A stretch of DNA of 64,000 nt from Alphaproteobacteria bacterium (GCA_028871345.1 JAGWNK010000003.1:62001-126000), one strand, 5' to 3'. Positions 28,768 through 39,640 are shown, counted from the first letter of the stretch. Program-made: numbers and translations. Notes: generated by a model from the sequence alone, not told the origin.

Positions 28768-30195
28768 ATGAAGTCCTTGTTCCTTCAGGCGCCTTCGTTC
28801 GACGGGTATGACGGCGGAGCCGGCGCGCGCTACCAGATGAAGCGCGAGGTGAAGTCGTTTTGGTATCCGACATGGCTGGCCCAGGCGGCCGCCATGGTGG
28901 AAGGCTCCAAACTCATCGACGCGCCGCCACACCGGCTGCACTTCAAGGACATCGAAGGAGACGTGAAGGCGCACGAGCTGATCGTGATCCACACCTCGAC
29001 GCCGTCGTTCAAGTCGGACTGCAAGACCGCACGGATGATCAAGGAGATCAATCCCGGCGCCGTCGTCGGCTTCATCGGCGCCAAGGTGGCGGTGCAGCCG
29101 AAGGAGAGCCTCGAGGCCTGCGACGCCATCGATTTCGTGGCGCGCAACGAATACGAATACACCATCCAGGAGCTGGCCGCCGGCCGCGACTGGAAAGAGA
29201 TCAAGGGCATCTCGTACCGCAACAAGGAAGGCGTCGTCGTCCACAACGAGGAGCGCGACGTGCTCTTCGACATGGATCGCCTGCCCTCGGTCCTGCCGGT
29301 CTACAAGGCCAATCTTGAGATCGAGAACTACTTCGGCGGCTACCTGAAGCACCCCTACATGTCGTGGTACACCGGCCGCGGCTGCAAGTCGCGCTGCACC
29401 TTCTGCCTGTGGCCGCAGACGATCTCCGGGCACAAATACCGCTTCCGCTCCATCGAGTCCGTGGTCGAGGAGGTGAAGTACCTTCAGCGGGAGTTCCCGC
29501 AGGTGAAGGAGATCTTCTTCGACGACGACACGCTGACCGACAACGCGCCGCGCGTCGAGCTTCTGGCCAAGGCGCTCGGCAAGCTGGGCGTCACCTGGTC
29601 GTGCAACGCCAAGGCCAACGTGCCGCGCAAGACACTGGAAGTCCTGAAGGACAACGGGCTGCGGCTGCTGCTGGTCGGCTACGAATCCGGCAACCAGAAG
29701 ATCCTGCACAACATCAAGAAGGGCCTGCTGGTCGACGTGGCGCGCAAGTTCGCCAAGGACTGCCACGAACTCGGCATCCTGGTGCACGGCACCTTCATCC
29801 TCGGCCTGCCCGGCGAGACCCGCGAGACCATCCAGGAAACGCTTGAATTCGCCAAGCAGGTCAACCCGCGCACCCTGCAGGTGTCGCTGGCGGCGCCCTA
29901 TCCCGGCACCTTCCTCTACAACCAGGCCAAGGAGAACGGCTGGTTCGCGGACGACGTCGACCTGTTGACCGACGACGGCACGCAGATCGCGCCGCTCAAC
30001 TATCCCGACCTGCCGCACGGCGAAATCTTCGATTCGGTCGAGGATTTCTACAAGAAATTCTACTTCCGGCCGTCCAAGATCGCCGAGATCGTCGGCGAGA
30101 TGCTGACTTCGCGCGAAATGATGGTGCGCCGCCTGCGCGAAGGCGTGGAGTTCTTCCAGTTCCTGCGCACGCGCGAGGACATGATCGTTTCTTGA
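28768..30195 (+). CDS. hpnJ: Hopanoid-associated B12-binding radical SAM protein HpnJ
   Basis: MKSLFLQAPSFDGYDGGAGARYQ; GRGCKSRCTFCLWPQTISGHKYR radical SAM cluster motif. Confidence 0.95.
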   Translation: MKSLFLQAPSFDGYDGGAGARYQMKREVKSFWYPTWLAQAAAMVEGSKLIDAPPHRLHFKDIEGDVKAHELIVIHTSTPSFKSDCKTARMIKEINPGAVVGFIGAKVAVQPKESLEACDAIDFVARNEYEYTIQELAAGRDWKEIKGISYRNKEGVVVHNEERDVLFDMDRLPSVLPVYKANLEIENYFGGYLKHPYMSWYTGRGCKSRCTFCLWPQTISGHKYRFRSIESVVEEVKYLQREFPQVKEIFFDDDTLTDNAPRVELLAKALGKLGVTWSCNAKANVPRKTLEVLKDNGLRLLLVGYESGNQKILHNIKKGLLVDVARKFAKDCHELGILVHGTFILGLPGETRETIQETLEFAKQVNPRTLQVSLAAPYPGTFLYNQAKENGWFADDVDLLTDDGTQIAPLNYPDLPHGEIFDSVEDFYKKFYFRPSKIAEIVGEMLTSREMMVRRLREGVEFFQFLRTREDMIVS

Positions 30196-31025
30196 GAGGC
30201 TTGATTGTCACCGCCGATGATTTCGGCGCCGCCCGCGAAGTCAACGACGCGGTCGAGATCGCACACCGCGACGGAATCCTGACGGCTGCCAGCCTTATGG
30301 TCGCCGCCCCCGCCGCGGCCGACGCGGTGAAGCGCGCCAAGGCCATGCCGCAGCTCGGCGTGGGGCTGCACCTGGTGCTGGTCGAAGGCCGGCCGATGAT
30401 GCCGCCCTCGACGATCCCGGCGCTGGTCGGCGCCGACGGGAATTTCCGCCTCGACATGGTGCGCGAGAGCTTCGAGATGGTGCTGCGGGCATCGCTGCGA
30501 CGCCAACTGGCCGAGGAGATCGAGGCGCAGTTCCAGGCCTTCGCCGCCACCGGCCTCAAGCTCGATCACGTCAACACCCACAAGCACTTCCATCTGCACC
30601 CGGTCATCGCGGGGCTGATCCTGTCGATCGGCCGGAAATACGGCCTGCGGTCGATGCGCGTGCCCTACGAGCCGCCGTCGCTGCTGCGCCGGATCGAACC
30701 CGTCCACGGCACCGGCAGGATCGAACGGATCTGGGCGCGGCATCTGCGGCGGCGACTGGGGCGGGCCGGCGTGTGGTCCCCCGACCGCGTCTTCGGGCTG
30801 GCCTGGAGCGGGGCCATGACGGCGGCACGGCTCACAGCTTTGCTGTCGCTATTACCCGATGGAATTACTGAGATTTACACGCATCCCGCGACCGCCGGCG
30901 GCTTCGCCGGAGCCGCCCAGGGGTATCGCTATGGCGATGAGCTGGCTGCGGTTGCATCGAAGCAACTTGCTGACTTTACACGAGAAAATGGCATACGCCG
31001 GGGGTCGTTCCGCGATTTCGAATGA
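30192..31025 (+). CDS. hpnK: Hopanoid-associated deacetylase HpnK (YdjC/ChbG family)
   Basis: TTG start with 4-nt overlap; LIVTADDFGAAREVNDAVEIAHRDGILTAASLMV; HVNTHKHFHLHP. Confidence 0.93.
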   Translation: MRGLIVTADDFGAAREVNDAVEIAHRDGILTAASLMVAAPAAADAVKRAKAMPQLGVGLHLVLVEGRPMMPPSTIPALVGADGNFRLDMVRESFEMVLRASLRRQLAEEIEAQFQAFAATGLKLDHVNTHKHFHLHPVIAGLILSIGRKYGLRSMRVPYEPPSLLRRIEPVHGTGRIERIWARHLRRRLGRAGVWSPDRVFGLAWSGAMTAARLTALLSLLPDGITEIYTHPATAGGFAGAAQGYRYGDELAAVASKQLADFTRENGIRRGSFRDFE

Positions 31026-31466
31026 ACCGCGGCAACGCCTGACGCCGCCCCCGGGGGCCACGAGATAAAACCCCAATCCGACAACTTGCCTCTCGGAGAA
31101 TTCGCGTTTGTCATCCGGGGCCTCGTGATGCGATAGCATGCGACGGGAACAGGACCTCCGGGGGCGCCGGCAACGCCGCCGTGCTCCGGCGGTCCGGCTC
31201 CGGGCGATTTCGAATCGGGTTTCTTCGGCGGCGGAACTGGGCAGGGCGCGGAGGAACCGTTCGGCAGCGGACGCGAGGACCACGAAAGCCTCGGATGCTG
31301 CGTTCCGTGTTCCACATTCAGCCCTCGGTGATCGATTGGCCATAACTGTCGAAAGATGCACAGGAACTTCCGGCGCTGCCCGAGCGGGACGCCGCTGCGC
31401 GAGGCCACGGCGGACCGGGCGCCGTCCGCTTTCCCCATCCGAAACGATTCAACCCGTTCGCCCGTC

Positions 31467-32447
31467 ATGAAACTCGGCGCCATCGCTGCACTGCTCGCCG
31501 GTCTGGCACTGGCGGTGTTCCTTCTGCTGCACATCGGCCTGTCGCAGGTCCTCGACGCGATCGGACGCGTCGGCTGGGCGGGATTCGCGCTGATCTGCAT
31601 TGCCGGTCTGGGCGTCGAGTGCTGCCTCGGCACGGCCTGGTACGCCCTGGCGCCGAAAGGCGTGCGCTGGCGGGTGCTGACGATGGCGCGCCAGCTCAGG
31701 GACTCCGCCAGCGATCTGCTGCCGTTCACCCAGGTCGGCGGCATGGTGATCGGCGCGCGCGCCGGCGTGCTGGGCGGCATGGCGCCGCCGGCCGCCTTCG
31801 CCACCATGATGGTGGACGTCACCACCGAGCTGATGGCGCAGATCGCCTTCATCGCGCTGGGTCTGCTCCTCGGCCTGACGCAATTGCGGGCCAGCGCCAC
31901 CATGGCGCCCTATGCCGACGCCATCATCATCGCCACGGTGCTCCTGATCCCGGGGGTGATCGCCTTCGTGGTCCTGCAGCGCCGCGGCTCGAGCTTTGCC
32001 GAGAAGCTGGCCGGCCGCCTGCTGCCGGCGGCGGTCAGCCATACCGAAGCCTTCTCGAAGATCGTTCGCGGTCTCTACAAGAGCCCCTTGAAACTCGCGC
32101 TGTCGTCGTCCATGCACCTCACCGGCTGGATCGCCAGCGGCATCTGGATCTGGCTCGTCATGCAGCTGGTCGGCGCTGACGTGGACGTGTTTTCGGCCAT
32201 CGCGATCGAGAGTCTGCTGGGCGCCCTGCGCAGCGCCACCGTCTTCGTCCCGTCCGCCATCGGCGTGCAGGAGGCCGGCTATGCCGCGCTGGCGCCCGTG
32301 TTCGGCATGGGACCGGAGATCGGGCTGGCGGTTTCGCTGCTCAAGCGGGCGCGCGACGTCGCTGTCGGCGTGCCGGTGCTGCTGTTCTGGCAGGCCATGG
32401 AAGGCAAACGCGCCTTCGCGCCCACCACCGAGATCGAACAGCCATGA
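31467..32447 (+). CDS. hpnL: HpnL family membrane protein (lysylphosphatidylglycerol synthase TM-like)
   Basis: Multi-TM protein; FVPSAIGVQEAGYAALAPVFGM; between hpnK and hpnA. Confidence 0.88.
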   Translation: MKLGAIAALLAGLALAVFLLLHIGLSQVLDAIGRVGWAGFALICIAGLGVECCLGTAWYALAPKGVRWRVLTMARQLRDSASDLLPFTQVGGMVIGARAGVLGGMAPPAAFATMMVDVTTELMAQIAFIALGLLLGLTQLRASATMAPYADAIIIATVLLIPGVIAFVVLQRRGSSFAEKLAGRLLPAAVSHTEAFSKIVRGLYKSPLKLALSSSMHLTGWIASGIWIWLVMQLVGADVDVFSAIAIESLLGALRSATVFVPSAIGVQEAGYAALAPVFGMGPEIGLAVSLLKRARDVAVGVPVLLFWQAMEGKRAFAPTTEIEQP

Positions 32448-33439
32448 GCGATGTCGCCTTCGTCACCGGCGCTTCGGGGTTCGTGGGCTCGGCCGTCGCC
32501 CGCCACCTCGCCAGTGAGGGAATCCCGCTGCGGCTGGCGGTGCGCGCCACCTCGAAGCGCGACAACCTGGAGGGCCTGAAGGCGGACATTGTCGTTGCCG
32601 ACATGGGCGACGGGGAGGCGATGGCCAAGGCCATGAAAGGCGCGCGCTGGCTGTTCCACGTGGCGGCGGACTACCGGCTGTGGGCGCGCCATCCCCAGGA
32701 GATCGTGCGCCACAATCTCGAAGGAACGCGCACGGTCATGCAGGCGGCGCTGGCCGCCGGCGTGGAACGCATCGTATACACCTCAAGCGTCGCCACCCTG
32801 AAACCGCGCGCCGACGGAACGCCGGTCGACGAAACCTCGCGTCATTCGGTGGGCTCTGCGATCGGCGCCTACAAGCGCAGCAAGCTGGTCGCCGAACGCC
32901 TCGTCGAGCGCATGGTGGAGGACGAAGGCCTGCCGGCCGTGATCGTCAATCCCTCGACACCGATCGGGCCGCGCGACATCAAGCCGACGCCGACCGGGCG
33001 CGTGATCGTCGAGGCGGCCTCGGGGCGCATCCCCGCCTTCGTCGACACCGGCCTCAATCTCGTGCATGTCGACGACGTGGCGGCGGGACACTACCTGGCG
33101 CTGAAGCATGGGCGCATCGGCGAGAGCTACATTCTCGGCGGCGAGGACGTCGGATTTGCCACGATGGTCTCGATCATCGCGGACCTGGCCAAGCGGTCTC
33201 CGCCCAGGGTCAGGCTGCCGCGCGGACCGCTATTCCCGCTCGCCTTCGCCGCCGAAGCGATTGCGCGCTTGACGAACAAGGAGCCGTTCCTCACGGTCGA
33301 TGCCTTGAAGATGGCCAAGTATCGGATGTTCTTTTCGTCGGCCAAGGCCGAACGCGAACTCGGATATGCGGCGCGCTCCTATCGCCAGGCGCTGGTCGAT
33401 GCGCTGGCGTGGTTCCGCATGGCAGGGTACGTCGGATGA
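32444..33439 (+). CDS. hpnA: Hopanoid-associated sugar epimerase HpnA
   Basis: AFVTGASGFVGSAVARHLASEGIPLRLAVRATS; YTSSVATL; extended SDR. Confidence 0.94.
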   Translation: MSDVAFVTGASGFVGSAVARHLASEGIPLRLAVRATSKRDNLEGLKADIVVADMGDGEAMAKAMKGARWLFHVAADYRLWARHPQEIVRHNLEGTRTVMQAALAAGVERIVYTSSVATLKPRADGTPVDETSRHSVGSAIGAYKRSKLVAERLVERMVEDEGLPAVIVNPSTPIGPRDIKPTPTGRVIVEAASGRIPAFVDTGLNLVHVDDVAAGHYLALKHGRIGESYILGGEDVGFATMVSIIADLAKRSPPRVRLPRGPLFPLAFAAEAIARLTNKEPFLTVDALKMAKYRMFFSSAKAERELGYAARSYRQALVDALAWFRMAGYVG

Positions 33440-34560
33440 CCGCGCTGATCTCGTTCGTGTCGCTGGCGGTCTGGATCGGGATGCTCGTCGGGCGCGGCTT
33501 CTTCTGGCTGGCCCGCGAGCGCGACGACAAGGACGCGCCGGAGCCGGACCACTGGCCGGCGGTGGTGGCCGTGGTGCCCGCGCGCAACGAAGCCGACGTG
33601 ATCGCCCGCTCGCTGCAGAGCCTGGCGGCCCAGGATTATCCCGGTCCCTTCCGCGTCATCATGGTGGACGATCAGAGCTCGGACGGCACCGCCGTCATGG
33701 CGCGCGGCCTGGGCGGGCGCATCGAGGTGATCGATGGGGCGGAGCATGCACCGGGCTGGACGGGAAAACTCTTCGCCGTGGCACAGGGCGTGGCGCGGGC
33801 AAGCAGCACGGCGCCGGACTACCTGCTGCTGACCGACGCGGACATCGCGCATGCCCCCGACAATCTGCGCCGGCTGGTGGTGCGGGCCGAAGCGGGCAAG
33901 CTGGTGCTGGTGTCGCTGATGGCCAAGCTGCATTGCGAGAGTTTTGCCGAACGCTTCCTCATCCCGGCATTCGTGTTCTTCTTCGCCATGCTCTTGCCCT
34001 TCGCCCGGGTGAACAACCCGCACCGCCGCACGGCGGCCGCGGCCGGCGGCTGCATGCTGGTGCGCCGCGAGGCGCTGGAACGCGCCGGCGGCATCGAAGC
34101 CATCAAGTCGGAGATCATCGACGACTGCGCGCTGGCGCGGCGCCTCAAGGCACAGGGCCCGATCTGGCTCGGCCTCAGCGAACGCGCCGTCAGCCTCAGG
34201 GCGTATCCGCACATCATCGACATCCAGCAGATGGTATCGCGCTCGGCCTATGCGCAGCTCGGCTATTCGCCGTTGGCGCTGGCGGGCACGGTGATCGGGC
34301 TGGCCATCGTCTATATCGCCCCGGTCGTGGCGCTGTTCTTCGGCGGCCTGACCGCGCTGTTCGGCGCGCTGGCCTGGGCGGTCATGACGGTTGCCTACCA
34401 GCCGATGCTGCACTTCTATCGCGTGTCGGCGTTCTGGGGGCTGGCGATGCCGCTGATCGGGGCGACCTATGCGGCGTTCACGATCGATTCCGCCATCCAG
34501 CATTGGCGCGGGCGGGGCGGCATGTGGAAGGGCCGCGCCCAGGCCATCGTACCGACATGA
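33436..34560 (+). CDS. hpnB: Hopene-associated glycosyltransferase HpnB
   Basis: VVAVVPARNEADVIARSLQSLAAQDYPGPFRVIMVDDQSSDGTAVMA. Confidence 0.94.
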   Translation: MTALISFVSLAVWIGMLVGRGFFWLARERDDKDAPEPDHWPAVVAVVPARNEADVIARSLQSLAAQDYPGPFRVIMVDDQSSDGTAVMARGLGGRIEVIDGAEHAPGWTGKLFAVAQGVARASSTAPDYLLLTDADIAHAPDNLRRLVVRAEAGKLVLVSLMAKLHCESFAERFLIPAFVFFFAMLLPFARVNNPHRRTAAAAGGCMLVRREALERAGGIEAIKSEIIDDCALARRLKAQGPIWLGLSERAVSLRAYPHIIDIQQMVSRSAYAQLGYSPLALAGTVIGLAIVYIAPVVALFFGGLTALFGALAWAVMTVAYQPMLHFYRVSAFWGLAMPLIGATYAAFTIDSAIQHWRGRGGMWKGRAQAIVPT

Positions 34561-35432
34561 GCACGGCGTCTGATCTTTCTTCGGGCAAAGGCCATCGCGA
34601 CGAGAACTTCCCCGTCGCGTCGGTCCTGATCGCGCCGCGCCACCGTCCGGCGATCCTGGCGTTCTACCGCTTCGTGCGCACGGCCGACGACGTCGCCGAC
34701 CATGGCACGGCGCCGCCCGAAGAGAAGCTGGCATTGCTCGAGGACATGCGCCTGACGCTGATGGGCGCCTCGGATGCCTCGCCGCAGGGCGTGGCGCTGC
34801 GCCACGTCATCGCCAGCCGTGGCCTGACCACGGATCATGCCGCCGACCTGCTCGAAGCCTTCCGGCGGGATATCGTCAAGCTGCGCTATGCCGACTGGGG
34901 CGAGCTGATGGACTATTGCCGCTATTCGGCGATGCCGGTGGGCCGATACGTGCTCGACGTGCACGGGGAATCGCGCGCCACCTGGCCCGCCAACGACGCG
35001 CTGTGCGCGGCGCTGCAGGTCATCAACCACCTGCAGGACTGCGCCAAGGATTACCGCGACCTCGACCGGGTCTACCTGCCGCTGGACACGATGGCGGAGC
35101 AGCGCGCCGCCGTGGAGATGCTGGCGGCCGGGCACGCGACGCCGGCGCTGCACGGAACCATCGCGGCGCTCGCCAAGCGCAACGCGGCGCTGCTGGAGCA
35201 GTCGGCGCCGTTCGCCTCGCAGATCCGCGATCCGCGCTTGTCGCTGGAAGTGGCGTTCATCCAGCGCCTGGCCGAGGACCTCAACGGCCGGCTGATGCAT
35301 CGCGATCCCTTGTCCGAGCGGGTCCATCACAGAAAGGGCGAACTGCCGGGCCTGTTCGTGACGGCGCTGGGACGCTTCCTTGCCGGCCGCCTTCGGCCTA
35401 CAAGACCCCCCGCAGCGGTGCCGAAACGATGA
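34557..35432 (+). CDS. hpnC: Squalene synthase HpnC
   Basis: DENFPVASVLIAPRHRPAILAFYRFVRTADDVADH; DCAKDYRDLDRVYLP. Confidence 0.95.
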   Translation: MSTASDLSSGKGHRDENFPVASVLIAPRHRPAILAFYRFVRTADDVADHGTAPPEEKLALLEDMRLTLMGASDASPQGVALRHVIASRGLTTDHAADLLEAFRRDIVKLRYADWGELMDYCRYSAMPVGRYVLDVHGESRATWPANDALCAALQVINHLQDCAKDYRDLDRVYLPLDTMAEQRAAVEMLAAGHATPALHGTIAALAKRNAALLEQSAPFASQIRDPRLSLEVAFIQRLAEDLNGRLMHRDPLSERVHHRKGELPGLFVTALGRFLAGRLRPTRPPAAVPKR

Positions 35433-36277
35433 GCGAATTGACCGAAGCGCCGGAGGTGGAAGCCGTGCGCCGCAAGGCGGCCGGAAGCTCGTTCTATTCC
35501 GCGATGCGGCTGATGCCCAAGGCGCAGCGCGAGGCGATGTTCGCCATCTACGCCTTCTGCCGCGCGGTGGACGACATCGCCGACGACGGCGTCGGCACGC
35601 GCCCGGAGCGCCGCGCCGCGCTGAACCTCTGGCGGGACGACATCGGCAGCCTGTATCGCGGGGCCGCGCCGCGAAAGGCCGCCTTCCTGTCGCAGGTCGT
35701 GTCGCGATATGCGCCGCGCCAGCAGGATTTCCTGTCGGTGATCGAGGGCATGGAAATGGACGTCGAAGCGGACATCGTGGCGCCGGACCTGGACCAGCTC
35801 GATCTTTATTGCGATCGCGTGGCGAGCGCGGTCGGCCGGCTGTCCGTCAAGGTGTTCGGCATGAAAGAGGAGCCCGGCTTCCGGCTGGCGCAGCATCTGG
35901 GCCGTGCCCTCCAGCTCACCAACATCCTGCGCGACCTTGACGAGGACGGGGCGATCCACCGCCTCTATCTGCCGCGGGAATTCCTGAGCGAGGCCGGGCT
36001 CGAACCGCGCGAGCCGCACATGGTGCTTGGCGATCCCAGGGTGGACCAGGCCTGCCGCGCCGTGGCTTCGCTGGCGCATCATCATTATCGTGAAGCCGAC
36101 GCGGTCCTGCGGGCGCGGCCGAAGGGCAACCTGCGTGCGCCGCGGCTGATGAGCGCGGTCTATTGCGAAATCCTGCGCCGCATGGAAGCGGCCGGCTGGG
36201 CGCCGCCGCGTCATCGCGTGCACCTGCCCAAGTCCCGGCTGGCGATGATCGTGCTGCGCAACGAGTTCTCGGCGTGA
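35429..36277 (+). CDS. hpnD: Presqualene diphosphate synthase HpnD
   Basis: SSFYSAMRLMPKAQREAMFAIYAFCRAVDDIADD; LTNILRDLDEDGAIHRLYLPREFL. Confidence 0.96.
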   Translation: MSELTEAPEVEAVRRKAAGSSFYSAMRLMPKAQREAMFAIYAFCRAVDDIADDGVGTRPERRAALNLWRDDIGSLYRGAAPRKAAFLSQVVSRYAPRQQDFLSVIEGMEMDVEADIVAPDLDQLDLYCDRVASAVGRLSVKVFGMKEEPGFRLAQHLGRALQLTNILRDLDEDGAIHRLYLPREFLSEAGLEPREPHMVLGDPRVDQACRAVASLAHHHYREADAVLRARPKGNLRAPRLMSAVYCEILRRMEAAGWAPPRHRVHLPKSRLAMIVLRNEFSA

Positions 36278-37524
36278 GCCGGGCCTATATCGTGGGAGGC
36301 GGGCTGTCAGGGGTCGCCGCGGCGGTGGCGCTGGCGGGGCAGGGGCGCGCCGTGACGCTGTTCGAAGCGGCGGGACAATTGGGCGGCCGCTGCCGTTCGT
36401 ACTTCGATGCGACGCTGGGCGCCACCATCGACAACGGCAATCATCTCGTGCTGTCGGGCAATCAGGCGGTGTCGCGCTATCTGAGAACCATCGGCGCGCA
36501 CGACGCGCTGGCGGGACCCGAACGGGCCGAATTCGCCTTCGTCGACATCAAGCACGGCGATCGCTGGAAGCTGGCGCCCAACGACGGTCCGCTGCCGTGG
36601 TGGATCTTCTCCGACGGCCGCCGCGTGCCGGGGACGAAGGCGTCGGACTACACCAGGCTGGCGCCCCTGCTGACAGCGGGCCCGAAGCAGCGCATCAGCG
36701 ACGTCATCCTGTGCGAGGGCGTGCTGTGGGAGCGCTTGATCCGGCCGCTGCTCTTGGCGGCGCTCAACACAGCGCCCGAAGAAGCGTCCGCCGCCCTGGC
36801 CGGCGCGGTGTTGCGCGAGACGCTGGCGAAAGGCGGGCAGGCCTACCGGCCGCGCATTGCCCAGCCGTCGCTGGCGGCGGCCTTCGTCGAGCCGGCGCAA
36901 GTTCATCTCGTGGCGCGCGGCGCCGACATCCGCCTGGGCGCACGGGTGCGGGCGCTGACGCTGGGAACCAACGAAGTCGTGGCCCTCGAACTTCCCGAGC
37001 ACACCGTCGCGCTGTCGCCTGAAGACGTGGTCGTGCTGGCGACGCCGCCTTGGGTGACGCACGACCTGCTGCCCAACACGACGACGCCCAACGAATTCCG
37101 CTCGATCGTCAACGCGCACTTCAAGATCGCGGCGCCGCCCGGCGCGCCGGCCATGCTGGGGCTGATCAACGCCACGGCGGAATGGCTGTTCGGGTTCGCC
37201 GACCGCATCTCCGTCACGGTGAGCGCGGCGGACGCCATCGTCGAGCGCGACCGCGAGGCGCTGGCAACCACGCTGTGGGGCGACGTGGCCAAGGCCTATG
37301 GCCTCTCCGGCCCGCTGCCGCCCTGGCAGATCGTCAAGGAAAAGCGGGCCACCTTCGCCGCCACCCCCGAGCAGGCTGCGCGCCGGCCGAAAGCCGCCAC
37401 CGCCTGGCGCAACCTCGTCCTGGCGGGCGACTGGACCGACACGGGCCTGCCGGCCACCATCGAAAGCGCCCTGCGCTCGGGCGAGACGGCGGCGCACTTG
37501 GCGCGCAGCCGCACGCCGGTATGA
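36274..37524 (+). CDS. hpnE: Hydroxysqualene dehydroxylase HpnE
   Basis: GTG start; AYIVGGGLSGVAAAVALAGQGRAVTLFEAAGQLGGRCRS FAD-binding fold. Confidence 0.95.
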   Translation: MSRAYIVGGGLSGVAAAVALAGQGRAVTLFEAAGQLGGRCRSYFDATLGATIDNGNHLVLSGNQAVSRYLRTIGAHDALAGPERAEFAFVDIKHGDRWKLAPNDGPLPWWIFSDGRRVPGTKASDYTRLAPLLTAGPKQRISDVILCEGVLWERLIRPLLLAALNTAPEEASAALAGAVLRETLAKGGQAYRPRIAQPSLAAAFVEPAQVHLVARGADIRLGARVRALTLGTNEVVALELPEHTVALSPEDVVVLATPPWVTHDLLPNTTTPNEFRSIVNAHFKIAAPPGAPAMLGLINATAEWLFGFADRISVTVSAADAIVERDREALATTLWGDVAKAYGLSGPLPPWQIVKEKRATFAATPEQAARRPKAATAWRNLVLAGDWTDTGLPATIESALRSGETAAHLARSRTPV

Positions 37525-39488
37525 TCGCCATCTGGGACGGAACGCACATGCCGGCGACGAGCGAAGAATTCCTTGCGGTGGACGCGATCATCCACGATGC
37601 GACGACGACGCTGCTGAAGCAGCAGCGTCCGGACGGCCACTGGGTGTACGAGCTCGAGGCCGACGCCACGATCCCGGCGGAGTACGTGCTGCTCACGCAT
37701 TTCCTGGGCGAAACGCCCGACCTGGAACTGGAGCGCAAGATCGGCGTCTATCTGCGGCGCATCCAGGGCGCCCATGGCGGCTGGCCCCTCTATCACGACG
37801 GCGCCATCGACATCTCCGCGACGGTGAAGGCCTATTTCGCGCTCAAGATGATCGGCGACGATCCCGATGCGCCGCACATGCGGCGGGCGCGCGAGGCCAT
37901 CCTGGCGCGGGGCGGGGCCGGCAAGGCGAACGTCTTCACCCGCATCCAGCTGGCGCTCTACGGCGACGTGCCGTGGGCCATCATTCCGACCGTGCCGCCG
38001 GAACTGATCCTGCTGCCGCGCTGGTTCCCGATCCATCTTTCCAAGATGTCGTACTGGGCGCGCACGGTGATCGTGCCGCTCCTGGTGCTGGCGGCGAAGC
38101 GGCCGCTGGCGCGCAATCCGCGCGGCGTGCACGTGAAGGAGCTGTTCCTGCCGCACAACGTGGCGTCGAAACGGGCGCCGCACCAGAAATGGCATTGGGC
38201 GGCGCTGTTCGACACGCTCGACTGGGTCTTGAAGCTGGTCGAACCCTTGTGGCCGAAAACGCTGCGCCGGCGCGCCATCGCGGAATGCGTGCGCTGGACG
38301 ACGCAGCGCCTCAACGGCGAAGACGGCCTGGGAGCCATCTATCCCGCCATGGCCAACAGCGTGATGATGTTCGACACCATGGGCTATCCGCCGGACCACG
38401 CCGACCGCGCCACCGCCCGCAAGTCGGTCGAGAAGCTCCTGGTGATCAAGGACGACGAGGCCTACTGCCAACCCTGCGTCTCGCCGGTGTGGGACACGGC
38501 GCTCGCCTGCCATGCCCTGATGGAAGCGCGCATGCCAAAGGCCGACGCCGCGGTGGCGCGCGGGCTCGAATGGCTGAAGCCGCTGCAGGTGCTCGAGGTC
38601 AAGGGCGATTGGGAGGAGGAGCGGCGCGGCGTCCGCCCCGGCGGCTGGGCGTTCCAATACCGCAATGACTACTATCCCGATCTCGATGACACGGCGGTGG
38701 TGGTGATGGCGCTCGACCGCGCCAAGGAAAGCGCGGCGCCGAAGGCCGATTACCGCGACGCCATCGCGCGCGGCCGCGAATGGGTGGAAGGGCTGCAGTC
38801 GAAGAACGGCGGCTGGGGCGCCTTCGACGCGGACAACTGCTACCACTATCTCAACAACATCCCGTTCGCCGACCATGGCGCGCTGCTCGATCCGCCGACC
38901 GAAGACGTCACGGGCCGCTGCATCGGCATGCTGGCGCAACTGGGCGAGCCGCCCGACAGCCCGCGGATGAAGGAGGCCATCGCCTATCTCGAACGCGTGC
39001 AGATGAAGGAAGGCAGCTGGTTCGGGCGCTGGGGCGTCAACTACATCTACGGCACCTGGTCGGCGCTCGCCGGGCTGAACGCGGCCGGCGTCGACGCTTC
39101 GTCGGCGATGGTGCGCCGCGCCGTGGACTGGCTCGTCCGCATCCAGAATGCGGACGGCGGCTGGGGCGAGAACTGCGACAGCTACAAGCTCGACTACAAG
39201 GGCTACGAACCGGCACCGTCGACGGCCTCACAGACGGCGTGGGCGCTTCTGGGCCTGATGGCGGCGGGCGAGGTCGACCATCCCGCCGTGGCGAAAGGCG
39301 TGCGCTGGCTGGCGTCCAACCGCAGCAGCGACGGGCTGTGGGGCCAGGAGCATTACACGGGCGGCGGGTTCCCGAGGGTGTTCTATCTGCGCTACCACGG
39401 CTATCCCAAGTTCTTCCCCCTATGGGCGCTGGCGCGCTACCGCAATCTCAAGCAGGGCAATTCGCGCCGCGTAGGCTACGGGCTGTAG
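37521..39488 (+). CDS. shc: Squalene-hopene cyclase
   Basis: QW motifs, MVFD-type segment; RQRPDGHWVYELEADATIPAEYVLL; NGGWGAFDADNCYHYLN; LWGQEHYTGGGFPRVFYLRYHGYPKFFPLWAL. Confidence 0.98.
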   Translation: MIAIWDGTHMPATSEEFLAVDAIIHDATTTLLKQQRPDGHWVYELEADATIPAEYVLLTHFLGETPDLELERKIGVYLRRIQGAHGGWPLYHDGAIDISATVKAYFALKMIGDDPDAPHMRRAREAILARGGAGKANVFTRIQLALYGDVPWAIIPTVPPELILLPRWFPIHLSKMSYWARTVIVPLLVLAAKRPLARNPRGVHVKELFLPHNVASKRAPHQKWHWAALFDTLDWVLKLVEPLWPKTLRRRAIAECVRWTTQRLNGEDGLGAIYPAMANSVMMFDTMGYPPDHADRATARKSVEKLLVIKDDEAYCQPCVSPVWDTALACHALMEARMPKADAAVARGLEWLKPLQVLEVKGDWEEERRGVRPGGWAFQYRNDYYPDLDDTAVVVMALDRAKESAAPKADYRDAIARGREWVEGLQSKNGGWGAFDADNCYHYLNNIPFADHGALLDPPTEDVTGRCIGMLAQLGEPPDSPRMKEAIAYLERVQMKEGSWFGRWGVNYIYGTWSALAGLNAAGVDASSAMVRRAVDWLVRIQNADGGWGENCDSYKLDYKGYEPAPSTASQTAWALLGLMAAGEVDHPAVAKGVRWLASNRSSDGLWGQEHYTGGGFPRVFYLRYHGYPKFFPLWALARYRNLKQGNSRRVGYGL

Positions 39489-39640
39489 GGGACGTCCGGC
39501 CTCGGGCGCGGGTTGGCGAAATGGACAGTGAAACGTTCATAGATTCCCCAACTTCCCCTTCATCCCGGAATTGCTCCTCGACAGAATCTAGGACATGTTC
39601 GCAGAAAGGCTCTCCCGGGTGGGGAGGGGAAACCGCAGCC

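Noticed and set aside
31026-31466. Small ORFs in the hpnK-hpnL gap
   Set aside because: No convincing start, RBS or domain on either strand; treated as intergenic.
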